Assembly (NCBI GenBank): GCA_965213735.1
Contig: CBDCAB010000005.1
Span: forward strand, 1,860,001 to 1,924,000
Direction: 5' to 3'
DNA length: 64,000 nt
From: CALDTK01 sp965213735
GTDB lineage: Bacteria; Bacteroidota; Bacteroidia; Chitinophagales; Saprospiraceae
A program made the position numbers and the translations under genes. Positions 1-9,800 of this stretch are shown here, one piece after another. The first letter of the stretch is position 1, and every line of letters begins with the position of its first letter. The notes under the pieces are model-generated. The model ran no database searches. It was given only the letters and a program-made list of their open reading frames with translations, and had not been told where the DNA came from.

Positions 1-550
1 TTTGCATAAACATCTTGACCCCTCCTTTTGCGGCTGCATAATTGGAATGACCGCCCCAAGGAATGACATCGTGGACGCTGCTCATGCAAATCAGCTTTCC
101 GGTAGCTGCACTGATGTTTTTGCGGGGACCTCGACGGAGAAACTCGCTTATGGCAGCTCTGCAAATCAGAAATTGACCAGTGAGATTGACATCTATGACT
201 CGTTGCCACTGCTCGAGCTTCATCTCGTGCGTGGCAGCATCTTGTTGAATTCCCGCATTCGCTACGGCAATATCGACAGTACCAAATTCTTCAATGGTCG
301 CGGCAAACATGCGCTCTACGTCCTTTTCCTTAGAGGTATCTGCCTGCACGATAAGTGTGCGAGCATCAGGCAACTCTTTTGTGATTTCTTGCTGCAGTTG
401 TTGGGCTGCCTCTTCGTCTTTATAGTAATTGATGGTCACATTTGCACCTTCTCGTGCCATGGCAAAGGCCACCGCCGCGCCGATACCGCTCGAGGAGCCT
501 GTGATGAGAGCCGTCTGACCGACGAGTCTACTATTGGGTTTGTGGTACAT
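1..550 (-). CDS. SDR-family oxidoreductase (glucose 1-dehydrogenase-like), C-terminus outside the window
   Basis: The minus strand reads as a classical short-chain dehydrogenase from an ATG at 550 and runs off the left edge, so the C-terminus is missing. The Rossmann glycine motif TGSSSGIG lies near residue 15. A VANAG-type segment (about residue 90) and MSSVHDVIPWGG followed by YAAAKGG near the edge give the catalytic Ser and the Tyr-x-x-x-Lys of the family. Family knowledge makes this an NAD(P)-dependent alcohol or sugar dehydrogenase in the cytoplasm, closest in pattern to glucose 1-dehydrogenase; the substrate cannot be read from the sequence. Upstream in-frame codons are open, but homology begins at the chosen ATG. 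No clear Shine-Dalgarno is visible. Confidence 0.85.
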   Translation of the reverse strand, partial: MYHKPNSRLVGQTALITGSSSGIGAAVAFAMAREGANVTINYYKDEEAAQQLQQEITKELPDARTLIVQADTSKEKDVERMFAATIEEFGTVDIAVANAGIQQDAATHEMKLEQWQRVIDVNLTGQFLICRAAISEFLRRGPRKNISAATGKLICMSSVHDVIPWGGHSNYAAAKGGVKMFMQ

Positions 551-670
551 GGCGCGCCTAGCTTTAAAGAGGCAACGCAGATACCCTAGTGGGGTTTGAC
601 CGACACCTGTACGCGCTGTGCAGATTGGGCCTCCGCAGAGTTGAGTCACCTGTGCCCACGCCCGATGATG

Positions 671-1123
671 TCAGGATACTGACGCACCTGGGTAGCCACT
701 GCTGCGGGAAGTCTTAGCGACTGGAGTAAAGCCCGAGCGGCGCACTGATCGCCGCTCTAGAGGTAGTAAGCGGCTGAGGCGCAGTTTGAGTTCAAGCGGG
801 TTGCATGGCTTTGCCAGGAAGTCGCTAGCGCCAGCTTCTATGGCAGTAATTCGGTTTAGGCTTAGAGTTTGGGCAGAGAGCACCAGTACCGGCAGCTGCA
901 CGAAGGCGGTCATAGACCGGATGCGCTGCAACAAAGCAAGTCCGCCCATCTTCGGCATCGATAGGTCGAGTACAATGGCATCGACTGCTTGGGCTCGGAG
1001 CAGAAATTCTAGCGCCTCCATCTCATTGGCACAGGAGGTGCAGGCATAGTCTCTGTTGAGGACCTGACAAAGCGATGAGCGCATGATGGCGGAATGGTCG
1101 ACGATGAGTACTTGCTTGTTCAT
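671..1123 (-). CDS. Stand-alone response regulator receiver protein
   Basis: 150 residues, nearly all a CheY-like receiver domain (about 4-120) followed by a short basic Ser-rich tail. The phosphoacceptor is Asp53 in VLDLSMP, the conserved Ser/Thr is Ser83 and the conserved Lys is Lys105 in LAKP. The usual N-terminal acidic pair is Asp9-His10, so the second acidic residue is replaced by His; this may alter Mg2+ binding. There is no output domain. No histidine kinase is adjacent, so the partner is unknown. The gene is divergent from the LytTR gene at 1568. Confidence 0.88.
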   Translation of the reverse strand: MNKQVLIVDHSAIMRSSLCQVLNRDYACTSCANEMEALEFLLRAQAVDAIVLDLSMPKMGGLALLQRIRSMTAFVQLPVLVLSAQTLSLNRITAIEAGASDFLAKPCNPLELKLRLSRLLPLERRSVRRSGFTPVAKTSRSSGYPGASVS

Positions 1124-1567
1124 AAAGTGCTTGTTTGCGCCCGCTGCCCGGTTAGCTCAGTCGGCTCAAAAAAGGAGCCAAGCCGTCATATTAAAAACTG
1201 ACAAATGCGGTGAACGTGCAGCACCTTACGTTGAGTAGCATGTAATCCACTATTTTTGGAGTGTATTTAATGATTTGATATGTATTTTGGCAGGTTTTGG
1301 ATGTAAAATCTGCTAGTACATCCACGAGTCTTACCTTGCCCGACAGCTAGCAAGGTCAGTATTGCAGTTGCCGTGCTATAAGGCTATGAAGTGCCTGTTC
1401 TCCACGCATTAATCTCTTAAAGGCATAAAGCGAACAGGTGGATATGCATTATGCAATTATTTTATATGTTGTTCCTGTTTTACCTAGCAGTCTGCCGAAG
1501 TGCAGCTTTGGCCCAGTGTTTGCCATTCTCATTCCTGCAAACACACACGAACACACAAACACGAACT
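1124..1567. other. Intergenic region between the receiver gene and the LytTR gene
   Basis: About 440 bases between divergent genes. It is AT-richer than its surroundings. An open frame could extend the LytTR gene upstream to 1451, but that extension encodes a hydrophobic, Thr/Asn-repeat stretch unlike the family. I see no RNA gene or confident promoter match. Confidence 0.5.
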
Positions 1568-1879
1568 ATGAACGAAGTATTCATCCGCAAGGGTGCGGGT
1601 TACGTTAAAGTGCCCTACGACCAGATTCTCTACATCGAGAACATCGGCGACTACGTCCGCATCAAGACCAACGAGGGCAGCCACACCATCCACTCCACGC
1701 TCAAGCGTATCGGCGAACGCCTCGCCACCTCATCCTTTGTGAAGGTGCACCGCTCCTACATTATCAACCTGTCGAAGATCTCTAACATCGCCGACACCAG
1801 CCTCAAAATAGAGGACAAGACCATCCCTATCAGTCGTGCCAACAGGCCCAAGCTGATGAGCATGATCAACGTGCTCTAG
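1568..1879 (+). CDS. LytTR DNA-binding domain protein
   Basis: 103 residues consisting of one LytTR domain: the N-terminal strand FIRKGAGYVKV, the LYIENIGDYVRIKT segment, the TLKRIGERL helix, and the VKVHRSYIINLSKI core that contacts DNA in this family. It lacks a receiver or membrane domain, so it is a minimal LytTR protein rather than an AgrA/LytR-type two-component regulator. I chose the ATG at 1568 because the domain starts right after it; a start at 1451 would add a hydrophobic 39-residue leader. The receiver protein encoded divergently could be a functional partner, but that is inference. A strong hairpin follows at 1908. Confidence 0.85.
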   Translation: MNEVFIRKGAGYVKVPYDQILYIENIGDYVRIKTNEGSHTIHSTLKRIGERLATSSFVKVHRSYIINLSKISNIADTSLKIEDKTIPISRANRPKLMSMINVL

Positions 1880-1907
1880 CCAAGGCTTCACACACGCAGT
1901 ACATCTT

Positions 1908-1940
1908 AAGCCGCCATTCCCATTGTGGAGTGGCGGCTTT
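1908..1940. terminator. Bidirectional terminator hairpin
   Basis: The arms AAGCCGCCA (1908-1916) and TGGCGGCTT (1931-1939) pair perfectly around a 14-base loop. T residues follow on both strands. It sits between the convergent LytTR gene and the helix-hairpin-helix gene, so it probably serves both. Confidence 0.75.
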
Positions 1941-1941
1941 A

Positions 1942-2973
1942 TCAGTCGTAGCTTATATAGGGAGACAATCGGTTAATCAGCGCAGAATCAAGTGCTATCG
2001 TCTTATACAAATCTTCTATACGTCGATAGGGACCGTGGTGGCTTCTGTAGGCTACCAGTACCTTCGCCTTTTCATAGCTGATGTAAGGATGGCGCGCAAT
2101 ACGCTGTACATTTAGTTGATTTATAGCCAGCTTATCACGTTCGGTAGAATCAACACGCAAATATTCTCGCACTACCTGAAAAGTACTATCCTTTAAGCGA
2201 GGCGTTTCAGCTACTTGTTCTACAGTGATAAATCCACCTAGCCGGTCGCGATAATCTAGTATCTGCTTCGCATAAAACTTCCCGATCCCCCGAATCTTAA
2301 TCAACTGCTCATCAGTCGCAGTGTTGAGCTCTACAGGTTCGATTATATACTCTCCGCGTGGCCGGTTTTGGCGAAAGCCGGACTCCAAGTCTCTACCAGC
2401 TGCAAAGTAGGGGAGTATTCGCTGATAAGTGCTGTCGGGCAGACCGTAGAGTTTGCTGATATCTTCCCGCCGTACGAAGGTGCCGCCTTTGCCCCGAAAC
2501 TTTAGCCACCGCCGCACAATTGCAGCAGGCACGCCTAGCCGCTTCAGCGCACTGCTATCAGCTGTGTTGGGATCAAGTGATCCTGCCGCAGCGATCGGTA
2601 TGCTGTAGTCGATCATTACTTCCTGAGGCTGCGAGCCACGGCTCCACGAGTTGATAGGCTTGCTAGAATAGTCAGTCCAGCTTTTGCGCTGCCCTTGCGC
2701 ATAAGCCCTCCGCTGTTCGTAAGCCTGCTGCCGAGCAGCCCGCGCCGCGTCTACACTATCCTGCAAGGCCTGACTGCGTAGCACCCAATCGTCGAGTTCA
2801 GTCTGAAAAGCTGATAAATCCTCACGCTCCTGCTCTTGCTGAGTAATCAATAGAGGCATCCACATCCCAGAAAAGCAAAGCACCAAACCCAGCACCACAC
2901 CCAGCAGCACCACTACCCGCTCACGTCGACTAAACTCGAAAAAACTCGTACTTGGTGGATGCCGAAGCGACAC
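1942..2973 (-). CDS. Membrane-anchored helix-hairpin-helix (ComEA-like) protein
   Basis: 343 residues. A single membrane segment lies at about 20-42, followed by a charged helical stretch (45-95) and three helix-hairpin-helix modules: near 133-149 (LDPNTADSSALKRLGVP), 214-231 (VELNTATDEQLIKIRGIG) and 284-303 (INQLNVQRIARHPYISYEKA). This N-terminal-anchor plus DNA-binding HhH layout is that of ComEA, the DNA receptor of competence. However, tripled HhH proteins are widespread in Bacteroidota and most are uncharacterised, so a role in DNA uptake is only inferred. One copy of the window-wide 14-mer lies in this gene at 2365. The gene is convergent with the LytTR gene across the terminator at 1908. 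Confidence 0.8.
   Translation of the reverse strand: MSLRHPPSTSFFEFSRRERVVVLLGVVLGLVLCFSGMWMPLLITQQEQEREDLSAFQTELDDWVLRSQALQDSVDAARAARQQAYEQRRAYAQGQRKSWTDYSSKPINSWSRGSQPQEVMIDYSIPIAAAGSLDPNTADSSALKRLGVPAAIVRRWLKFRGKGGTFVRREDISKLYGLPDSTYQRILPYFAAGRDLESGFRQNRPRGEYIIEPVELNTATDEQLIKIRGIGKFYAKQILDYRDRLGGFITVEQVAETPRLKDSTFQVVREYLRVDSTERDKLAINQLNVQRIARHPYISYEKAKVLVAYRSHHGPYRRIEDLYKTIALDSALINRLSPYISYD
2365..2378 (+). repeat. Interspersed 14-mer GTTTTGGCGAAAGC, copy 1
   Basis: Exact copy inside the helix-hairpin-helix gene, read there on the opposite strand as G-F-R-Q-N. It is flanked by CCG and CGG, extending the sequence into a short palindrome (CCGG...CCGG). Confidence 0.8.
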
Positions 2974-3048
2974 GTGACTGGGACTCTAGGTAAACTATAC
3001 TATGCTTAGCCAAACTACTGTTCGCAGCGCAATTGTCCTGGCGATTTC

Positions 3049-3825
3049 CTAACGCTCCAAAAAGCCACTTACTAGCTCGTACAGCTCATCCGGAGCTTCA
3101 GCGTGTACCCAGTGGCCTGCGCCAGCTATCGTAGCGAGCTCTGCCCGCGGAAACAGCTCTAACACCGCCGGCCAATCCTCATCCCGCACATAGCCCGAGC
3201 GCTCGCCACGAACAAACAGCGCCTCCCCATCCCATGGCAGTCCGCTCACTGGCTGCAAAATCTGCTCGTAGAACGCTTCAACTGTGTCTAAATTCAGCTT
3301 CCAGCTGTAGCCACCAGTAGGCTCGCGCCGCAGATTCTTCATCAAAAACAGCCGGACGCCTGGCTCGGGAATGGTGGTCGCCAGCAACTCATCGATTTCA
3401 CCTCGCGACATATCTGTATCGAGTGGAATGGCCCGCATGGCCGCAAAAATCGTGTCGTGTCCCCGCGGAAATGCCTTTGGCGCCATGTCCACTACAATCA
3501 ACTTGCGTACCCGATCAGGATAGCTCAGAGCGTACTGCATGGCTGTTTTGCCACCCATCGAATGGCCGAGTAGGTCGACCTTATGCATCCACTGGCTGCT
3601 GAGAAACGCCGCCAAATCTGCCGCCATTTCTGGATAACTCGTCGTGTCGGTGTGGGGAGACTTGCCGTGGTTGCGCTGATCTACCAGCACTGCCATTCTA
3701 CCTGCCTCACTTTCTTTATCTGCAAACCGTTTGGCCACGCTCTGCCAATTATCCAACATGCCAAACAAGCCGTGTAAAAACACGAGCGGCTCGCCAGCAC
3801 CCAGTACCTTAAAGTTTAAATCCAC
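3049..3825 (-). CDS. Alpha/beta hydrolase (YbfF-type esterase)
   Basis: 258 residues, a single alpha/beta hydrolase fold. The oxyanion loop FLHGLFG lies at about 16-22. The nucleophile elbow GHSMGG places the catalytic Ser at 89. The catalytic His is His238 in GAGHWVHAE, a block very like that of E. coli YbfF. DQRNHGKS (about 49-56) is also typical of the YbfF/BphD group. The protein is cytoplasmic, without a signal peptide. It probably cleaves short acyl esters or thioesters; the substrate is unknown. It follows the giant T9SS gene on the same strand with a 14-base gap. Confidence 0.88.
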   Translation of the reverse strand: MDLNFKVLGAGEPLVFLHGLFGMLDNWQSVAKRFADKESEAGRMAVLVDQRNHGKSPHTDTTSYPEMAADLAAFLSSQWMHKVDLLGHSMGGKTAMQYALSYPDRVRKLIVVDMAPKAFPRGHDTIFAAMRAIPLDTDMSRGEIDELLATTIPEPGVRLFLMKNLRREPTGGYSWKLNLDTVEAFYEQILQPVSGLPWDGEALFVRGERSGYVRDEDWPAVLELFPRAELATIAGAGHWVHAEAPDELYELVSGFLER

Positions 3826-3839
3826 GGCCGCGAAAGTAG

Positions 3840-6800
3840 CTAGTCAACCACATGCACCCCGAAGGCGCGCCGTAAGCCACCTACCTGCACGTACACATGA
3901 TAAATGCCGGCTGGCCAGTCGTGCTCCAGTACGAGCTGATCGGTCTGTGCATCAGCAAATTCAGCACGCCGCATCACCTGCCCCAAGGAATTCGCCACCA
4001 TCACCTCCACCGTATGTGCTGTGGTACGCGGTACGTAAATCATGAGTTGACTGCGACTCGGGTTGGGAAATACATCAATGGCAGCCAGGTCAATTTCAAA
4101 CTCGACCAGCCGCTCTGCACTTCCCTCTCGCGTGCCGTCGGCATACGTAGTAATAAGTCGGTAGAGGTTGCGGCCCAGCGCTGGGCGTTCATCCCACACA
4201 CTCAGGTACTCGCGCGTAGGAGTGGCTGTACCCAGCTCCGTCCACGTACCTCCTGGCAGCAAACGCTCCACGGTGTATACCCGCTCACGCTGATCACTAA
4301 AGTCCACTCGCCAATACGTTTCGACCATACGGCTTCGTGGCTGTGCGTTAAAATTGGCAATGGCCAGACTGCTGCTACTAGCTGCCGTACAAGCCGTCGC
4401 GCTGCCGTTGTACTCAAAGCAAGCCGCATCATCCTCACCGTCAGGATTGGCACTTGGGCTCGAGTCAGCATCCGCTCCAGTTTGCGCACTCACCCAGCCA
4501 AGCACGGTTTGGGCGGCCGTGGTCTTGTTGAAGATGTTGTATTCAATAGTAGCAGTAGCTCCGGCAGCAAGCGTGCCGACCGTCCAGATGCCGCCCGTGT
4601 AGGGGTCGAAACTGCCTTGAGAAGTAGTGGCTTCGTTGCCGCCGACGTAGACAAAATCCACCGGCAGGCGTAGTTGCACCCGAATATTAGTCGCTGCGCT
4701 GCCTCCAGCATTCGTAAGCGTAAAGCGCCCAGGAGCTGTAAACCACTGGCCAGGATTAGGCGTCGTGGAGCTAGCAGTGAGTTCTAGGTCAGCGTCATTG
4801 CTTCCTCCATTCTGGCTTGCCACAGTACCTTGTAGATTCACAGCTAAGTTTGGTATGCTTCCGCCAAAACCTATCGTCAGGGTACTGCGCTTCGATCCAG
4901 TCGTACCTGCAGTAGGAGCAAACGTCACTTGAAATGCATGCGAATTGCCAGCGCTGATGGTGGTACCATTTGCCAACTGCGTAAAGGCAAACTGTCCAGG
5001 ATTTGGCGAACCGAGCGTTCGGACATCTACGGTGGCATCAGCTGAACCGGAGTTCGTGATCGTCACTGTTCTGCTCGCGCTCTGGCCAGGTAGAGTAGCT
5101 GGAAATACCACATTTGCAGGACTCACCGACAGCTGTGCCATTGGCGTAGTGGGGGTGCTCGAGCATGCTCCGCTTCCGTTAAACTCAAAGCAGCTCCCAT
5201 CGTCTTCCCCATCGGGTGCGGCGCTCGGACTCGAGTCGACATCGCTGCCATGGTGTGCGCTCACCCATGCATCGACGCGCTGCGCCGCCGTAGACTTGTT
5301 GAACACCCTATAGTCGAGTGTTGCGGTGGCGCCTGCAGCCAAAGTGCCGACTGTCCAAATAGCTCCCGCATAGGGATCAAATGAGCCTTGGGAAGCGGTA
5401 GCTTCATTACCACCTTCAAAAACCATGTTTGCCGGTAGAGCCAGGCGCACCCGAATGCCTGAGGCACCAGCATTGCCTGTATTGGTGAGCGTAAAACGCC
5501 CCGCTGCTACCTGCCACTGTCCGGGGTTTGGCACAGTCGATGATGCAGCCATTTCCAGATCAAAGCCGCCACCAGTAGTAGGTTGAGCAGCTTCACCTGT
5601 CAGCGGCAGCGTTAAGCTCGGCAGACCTCCGGCAAAGTTGATCGTCAGTACCCCCTGCTGTACCGCTGGCTGTGCGCTGCTGGGGCTAAAACTTACCTGA
5701 AAGTTGATCGCCGAGTTTGCTGCAATCGTGGTGCTGCTGCCAATACCTGTTTTGGCGAAAGCTGAACCTTGCGGACCTGACAGCTGCACGCTCGTCACTT
5801 GCGCAGCAGTGCCACCAGCATTCGTCAGCGTCACAGTTGCTGGCGCGCTCGTACTTCCCACTACCTGCGTCTGAAAAGCAAGCGAACTCGGGTTAAGCGA
5901 GAGACTCGCAGGAGTCGGTGGACTGCTTGCCGGCACGATATCAATAGCTGAAATAAGCGGATTATTCGCGGCACCTTGGATAAAATCAAGATCGATGTTA
6001 GCATCAGTTACGCTCGTCCTAAAGGTTCGCGCTACTGCGGTAGGTACACTCGCACCTGTTACAGCATTTATATCGAAATTATTAAGGACAGTTAAGCTTT
6101 CGAGCTGTACGTTGAAGATGCGTTTGCCTACTCCAGGACCTCCATTTGCACCAGCGACAAAGTAGTTTTCGGCAAAGTGCAGCGTCACATCATATTCGCC
6201 GTTCGGTACGGGAATATTGTAATTGATATTGCCATTATTCCACCGATTGGTCTGGTAAATGATGTCATTATTTGTCCCAGCAATAGCTGCGCTGGTGCCC
6301 GATAGATTGCTTGCTGAGGCATATTGATCCGCACCGTAGGCGATGCCCCCTGTTGTCACGGCTGGTCCGCCGACATTGATGAACACGCTCGTGCCACTAG
6401 GTGGTGGAGTGTTGCTAGCGCTTAGTTGCACGACTAGAGCTTGTGCTGCAGCGGAAGTCTGGATGCTCAGTACACCAGTGGTCGCAGCCGTGGCGCTGGC
6501 TGTGTAGCGTACGGGGATCACGAGATTGCTGCCCACAGCGATGAGTCTACCTTCAGCTGTGCTCGCTGGCAGGCTCCAGCCAGTCCCGCTGATACTTATA
6601 GCCTCCACCACCGCCCCTTGATTGCCTCCAGCGTGGCTGATAACCAAGTCTTTGTTGAGCGACTGCCCATTGCTCAAATTTGACCAGCTTAAGGAGTTAG
6701 GTGCCGCTAGTTGCGCTTGCGCCAAAACTTGACCTGTCACTAAAGGAGCACCTCCATTTAAGGTAAATCGCTCTTGCGTGCGGGTAGAGCCACCACCTTG

Positions 6801-9800
6801 AATAGGCGAACCGGCCGCTACGTAAACAGCACCGTTGTTGATGATCGCTTGGGTGCCGTGCCTGCCTTGGTTGAGTGGGCTGAGCGTGCGCCATGTCTGC
6901 GTTGACAGGTTGAGCGCCTCCACCTCATTATTGGCTGCACCACCGTTGCGTTCTCCGCCAATTACCAGTAGTTCGCCACCCAACACAGCCACTGCCGGAG
7001 CCGCACGCTGTGTAGGCAAGTTGTTGGCCCAGGTGCTCCAGCTTGCAGTGCCAAAATCATAGACATCTACTTGCGGTACCGTTGGCAAAAAGGTGCTTTG
7101 CTGACCGGATCTTCTTCCGCCAGCCACGACGAGCTGACCATTAGCGACAGCAGCGTGAAAATGGTCGCGCGCCCGTGGCAGATTCGGCAAGACATTCCAA
7201 TTTGCAGTAGCCGGATCGAAGCAGTCAAACTTGTTGCTCCATCCGCTGGTGTGACCATTCGTGATGCCTCCGGCAACATAGATCTTACCCTGGTGCACCA
7301 CACAGGCAGCCGATCCACGCCTGCGTGCAGCAGGTATGGTTGGACCATCAAACCAGCGATCACGCACCGGATCGTAAATGAGCACCCGCTCGTATGGCTG
7401 CTCGGTCGGGAAGTTGTTGTCTTTAAATACGCCGACAGCATAAATCAGCCCTTCAAACGCCACAGCCTGAAAGTGATGCACGGGAAATCCTGGCGAAGCA
7501 CCTACCGTCCACGTGTCGGTGGCGGGCGTATAGATATTGACGTTCGATCCGTGTTCACGTCCGCCGAGCAGGTAAAATTTATCCCCCACCTGCACGTAAC
7601 TCGCCTCGTGTCGACCTTGCGCGCAAGAGCCAGCTTGTCCCATCGCTGCGCAGCCTCCACCACCATCGATTGTGGTCCACGTGCCGAAATTGTTGGTCAC
7701 TGCTTGGTCGATGCGGATATAGTCGTAGGTCGCGTTCATCGTGAGTCCAGGCGTAGCTGAGGTTACCATAAGTGTTACCGCTGGTGCCTGTGCATCCTGA
7801 ACCCTCGCCAGCAGATTGCCCTGCAGCTGTACGGCTGTACCAAGTGACTGATAGCCAGAGCCAACATCAATGCCTGGCTGCACAGTACCTGCTGCTGGAT
7901 CGATGCTGAGGTACAAGCGAATTTCAGCGGCCGTTGTCAGGCCAGCAACCATATAGCTTTCGCTGCGGATATCGACATCAGATTCCTGGTATTGCACCTG
8001 CACTACCGTACCATTAAGTTGTATCGGTACTATTTTGAGATAGGTGTCTTGGGTGCCATCGCTCAAGGCAAAACCAGCTTGCTGATAATTGACTGGGGTG
8101 CTGCTCCATATTGGCCCCAACAATTTAGTTTCGAGGGTAGTGACTGGCGAGTTTTGCGTAAGCGGAAAACCTAGCTGAAAGCCATTCTTTAGCTGATCAT
8201 TCGCCAGGTACGCATCACCCGATCCTTGGTTGTTGATGGTGAAAAGCCCCACCGCACCTCCGGCAATAATCTCGGTGGTTGAGTTAGACTCGTCGGCAAT
8301 ATTGTCGCGGTAGTCGAGGCCGTTAGTCATCAGGCCCGTGAAGCCTACGCCATAAAAGCCTGTGCCGGGCGTGCCGTTGAGCAGAGGCAAGTCGAGCGGG
8401 AGGATGGTGTTGAGGCCATTACTAGCGTCGAGTGCAAAGGGATCGCTGTTGTCGGGAAGGCCATCGTCATCATCATCAGGATCATTGAGATCAGAAACTT
8501 TAAACAATCCAATTAGCGACTGATCGTGATCTGGTGGTGTACTGGCTTGCGAACAAGGATTTGTATTATTAGCATACTCATCGGCATTGGAGTAGCCGTC
8601 GCCGTCACTATCAATAACAGCACTATTTGCAGCATTGCAGCCACTCGATCCGGTGGGCGTAAACACGGTGATATTATCTGCTCCATACGTGGCTGCCCAT
8701 ATGGTGCCAGGGAAGATTTGCCCATCACCCTGCGCTGTGACGTCGAGTGGCACGCTGCCAAAGTTTTCAGCAAGCACCGACACATCGCTAGCGGAATTTA
8801 TGCCTCCTGCGGCATTACGCTTCACACGATAAAGCTTACCGTTAAAACTTGCCGCAAGCAGATCGCCCTGCAGCTGGCCACTATTAGCTGTCGAGGTATA
8901 CTCGCACATGCCGTTGGTAGAGGCCATCACGGTGTAGATGCTCGGGTCTGTCTCACCGGGATTTTGATAATCGCCTTCTATGGGTGTGGCTAGAGAATTG
9001 GGCACCGGCGGCCAATCACTCGGCAGCGGATTTGCGCCCGAGGTGGAGGTGCGCCACGTGCCTGCATGGCCTCCACCGTTGCCGCTCTGCGTAAACAGGC
9101 CCGCACCATTTGGATTTGCACGAATGGGATTGGGGTGGCCGCCGTAATAGCCAGGGCCAGTGATGAAGTGCAGCCCGTCGAGGTTGTTTACCTGCGGATC
9201 ATTTGGGCCAGGACCCGTAGAGCCAGGCTCACCGCTGAGCCAATTATTCGTTGCAGTGCCTAGGCCTTCATTGGCAGGGTGTCCACCCCAGCCGCCGTTG
9301 GGACCATTGTCCCATCCGTAAAGCTTGTTGTCTTGGGTCAACACCAGGTCGTATAGGTTGCGAAAGCCTGGCGCATAAACTTGCACCGGACCTCCAGCGA
9401 CGAGTTTGGCCTGATTGAGCCCATCATTTCCGCCGAAAGGGTCGCCTACATCTTGTCCATTTTGATTCGGACGCGTCGGATCATCAAGCGTTGGCAGGTC
9501 GTACTTATACTTCGAGCCGTCCTCTGCCCAAGTCTTCGTTGGCATCGCATTAATAGCCGATAAGTCTATGGCAAGTACAGCTGCAGAGAGTGCGTATTCT
9601 GTGGTAAAGGCGAAGTTGTTGCTCGGTGCACCAGCGTTGGTATGCCCGCCTTGCGCGAGGTAGAGGGTTTGGCCACCTGGCGACAGCTGCATGCCGTTGG
9701 AGGCATGGTTTTCTTCAGAACGGGGAAGGCCTCGCACCAGGTCGAGCCGTTGCCATCCATTCGGAGTTTTGGTGAGCTTATGAAGGATGCCTGAGTTGGT

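Noticed and set aside
2..589. Open plus-strand frame of 195 codons at the left edge
   Set aside because: It is antisense to a clear SDR dehydrogenase; the minus-strand translation has the family motifs and this one has none.
1451..1567. Upstream extension of the LytTR gene
   Set aside because: It adds a hydrophobic and Thr/Asn-repeat leader unlike LytTR proteins; the domain begins at the internal ATG.
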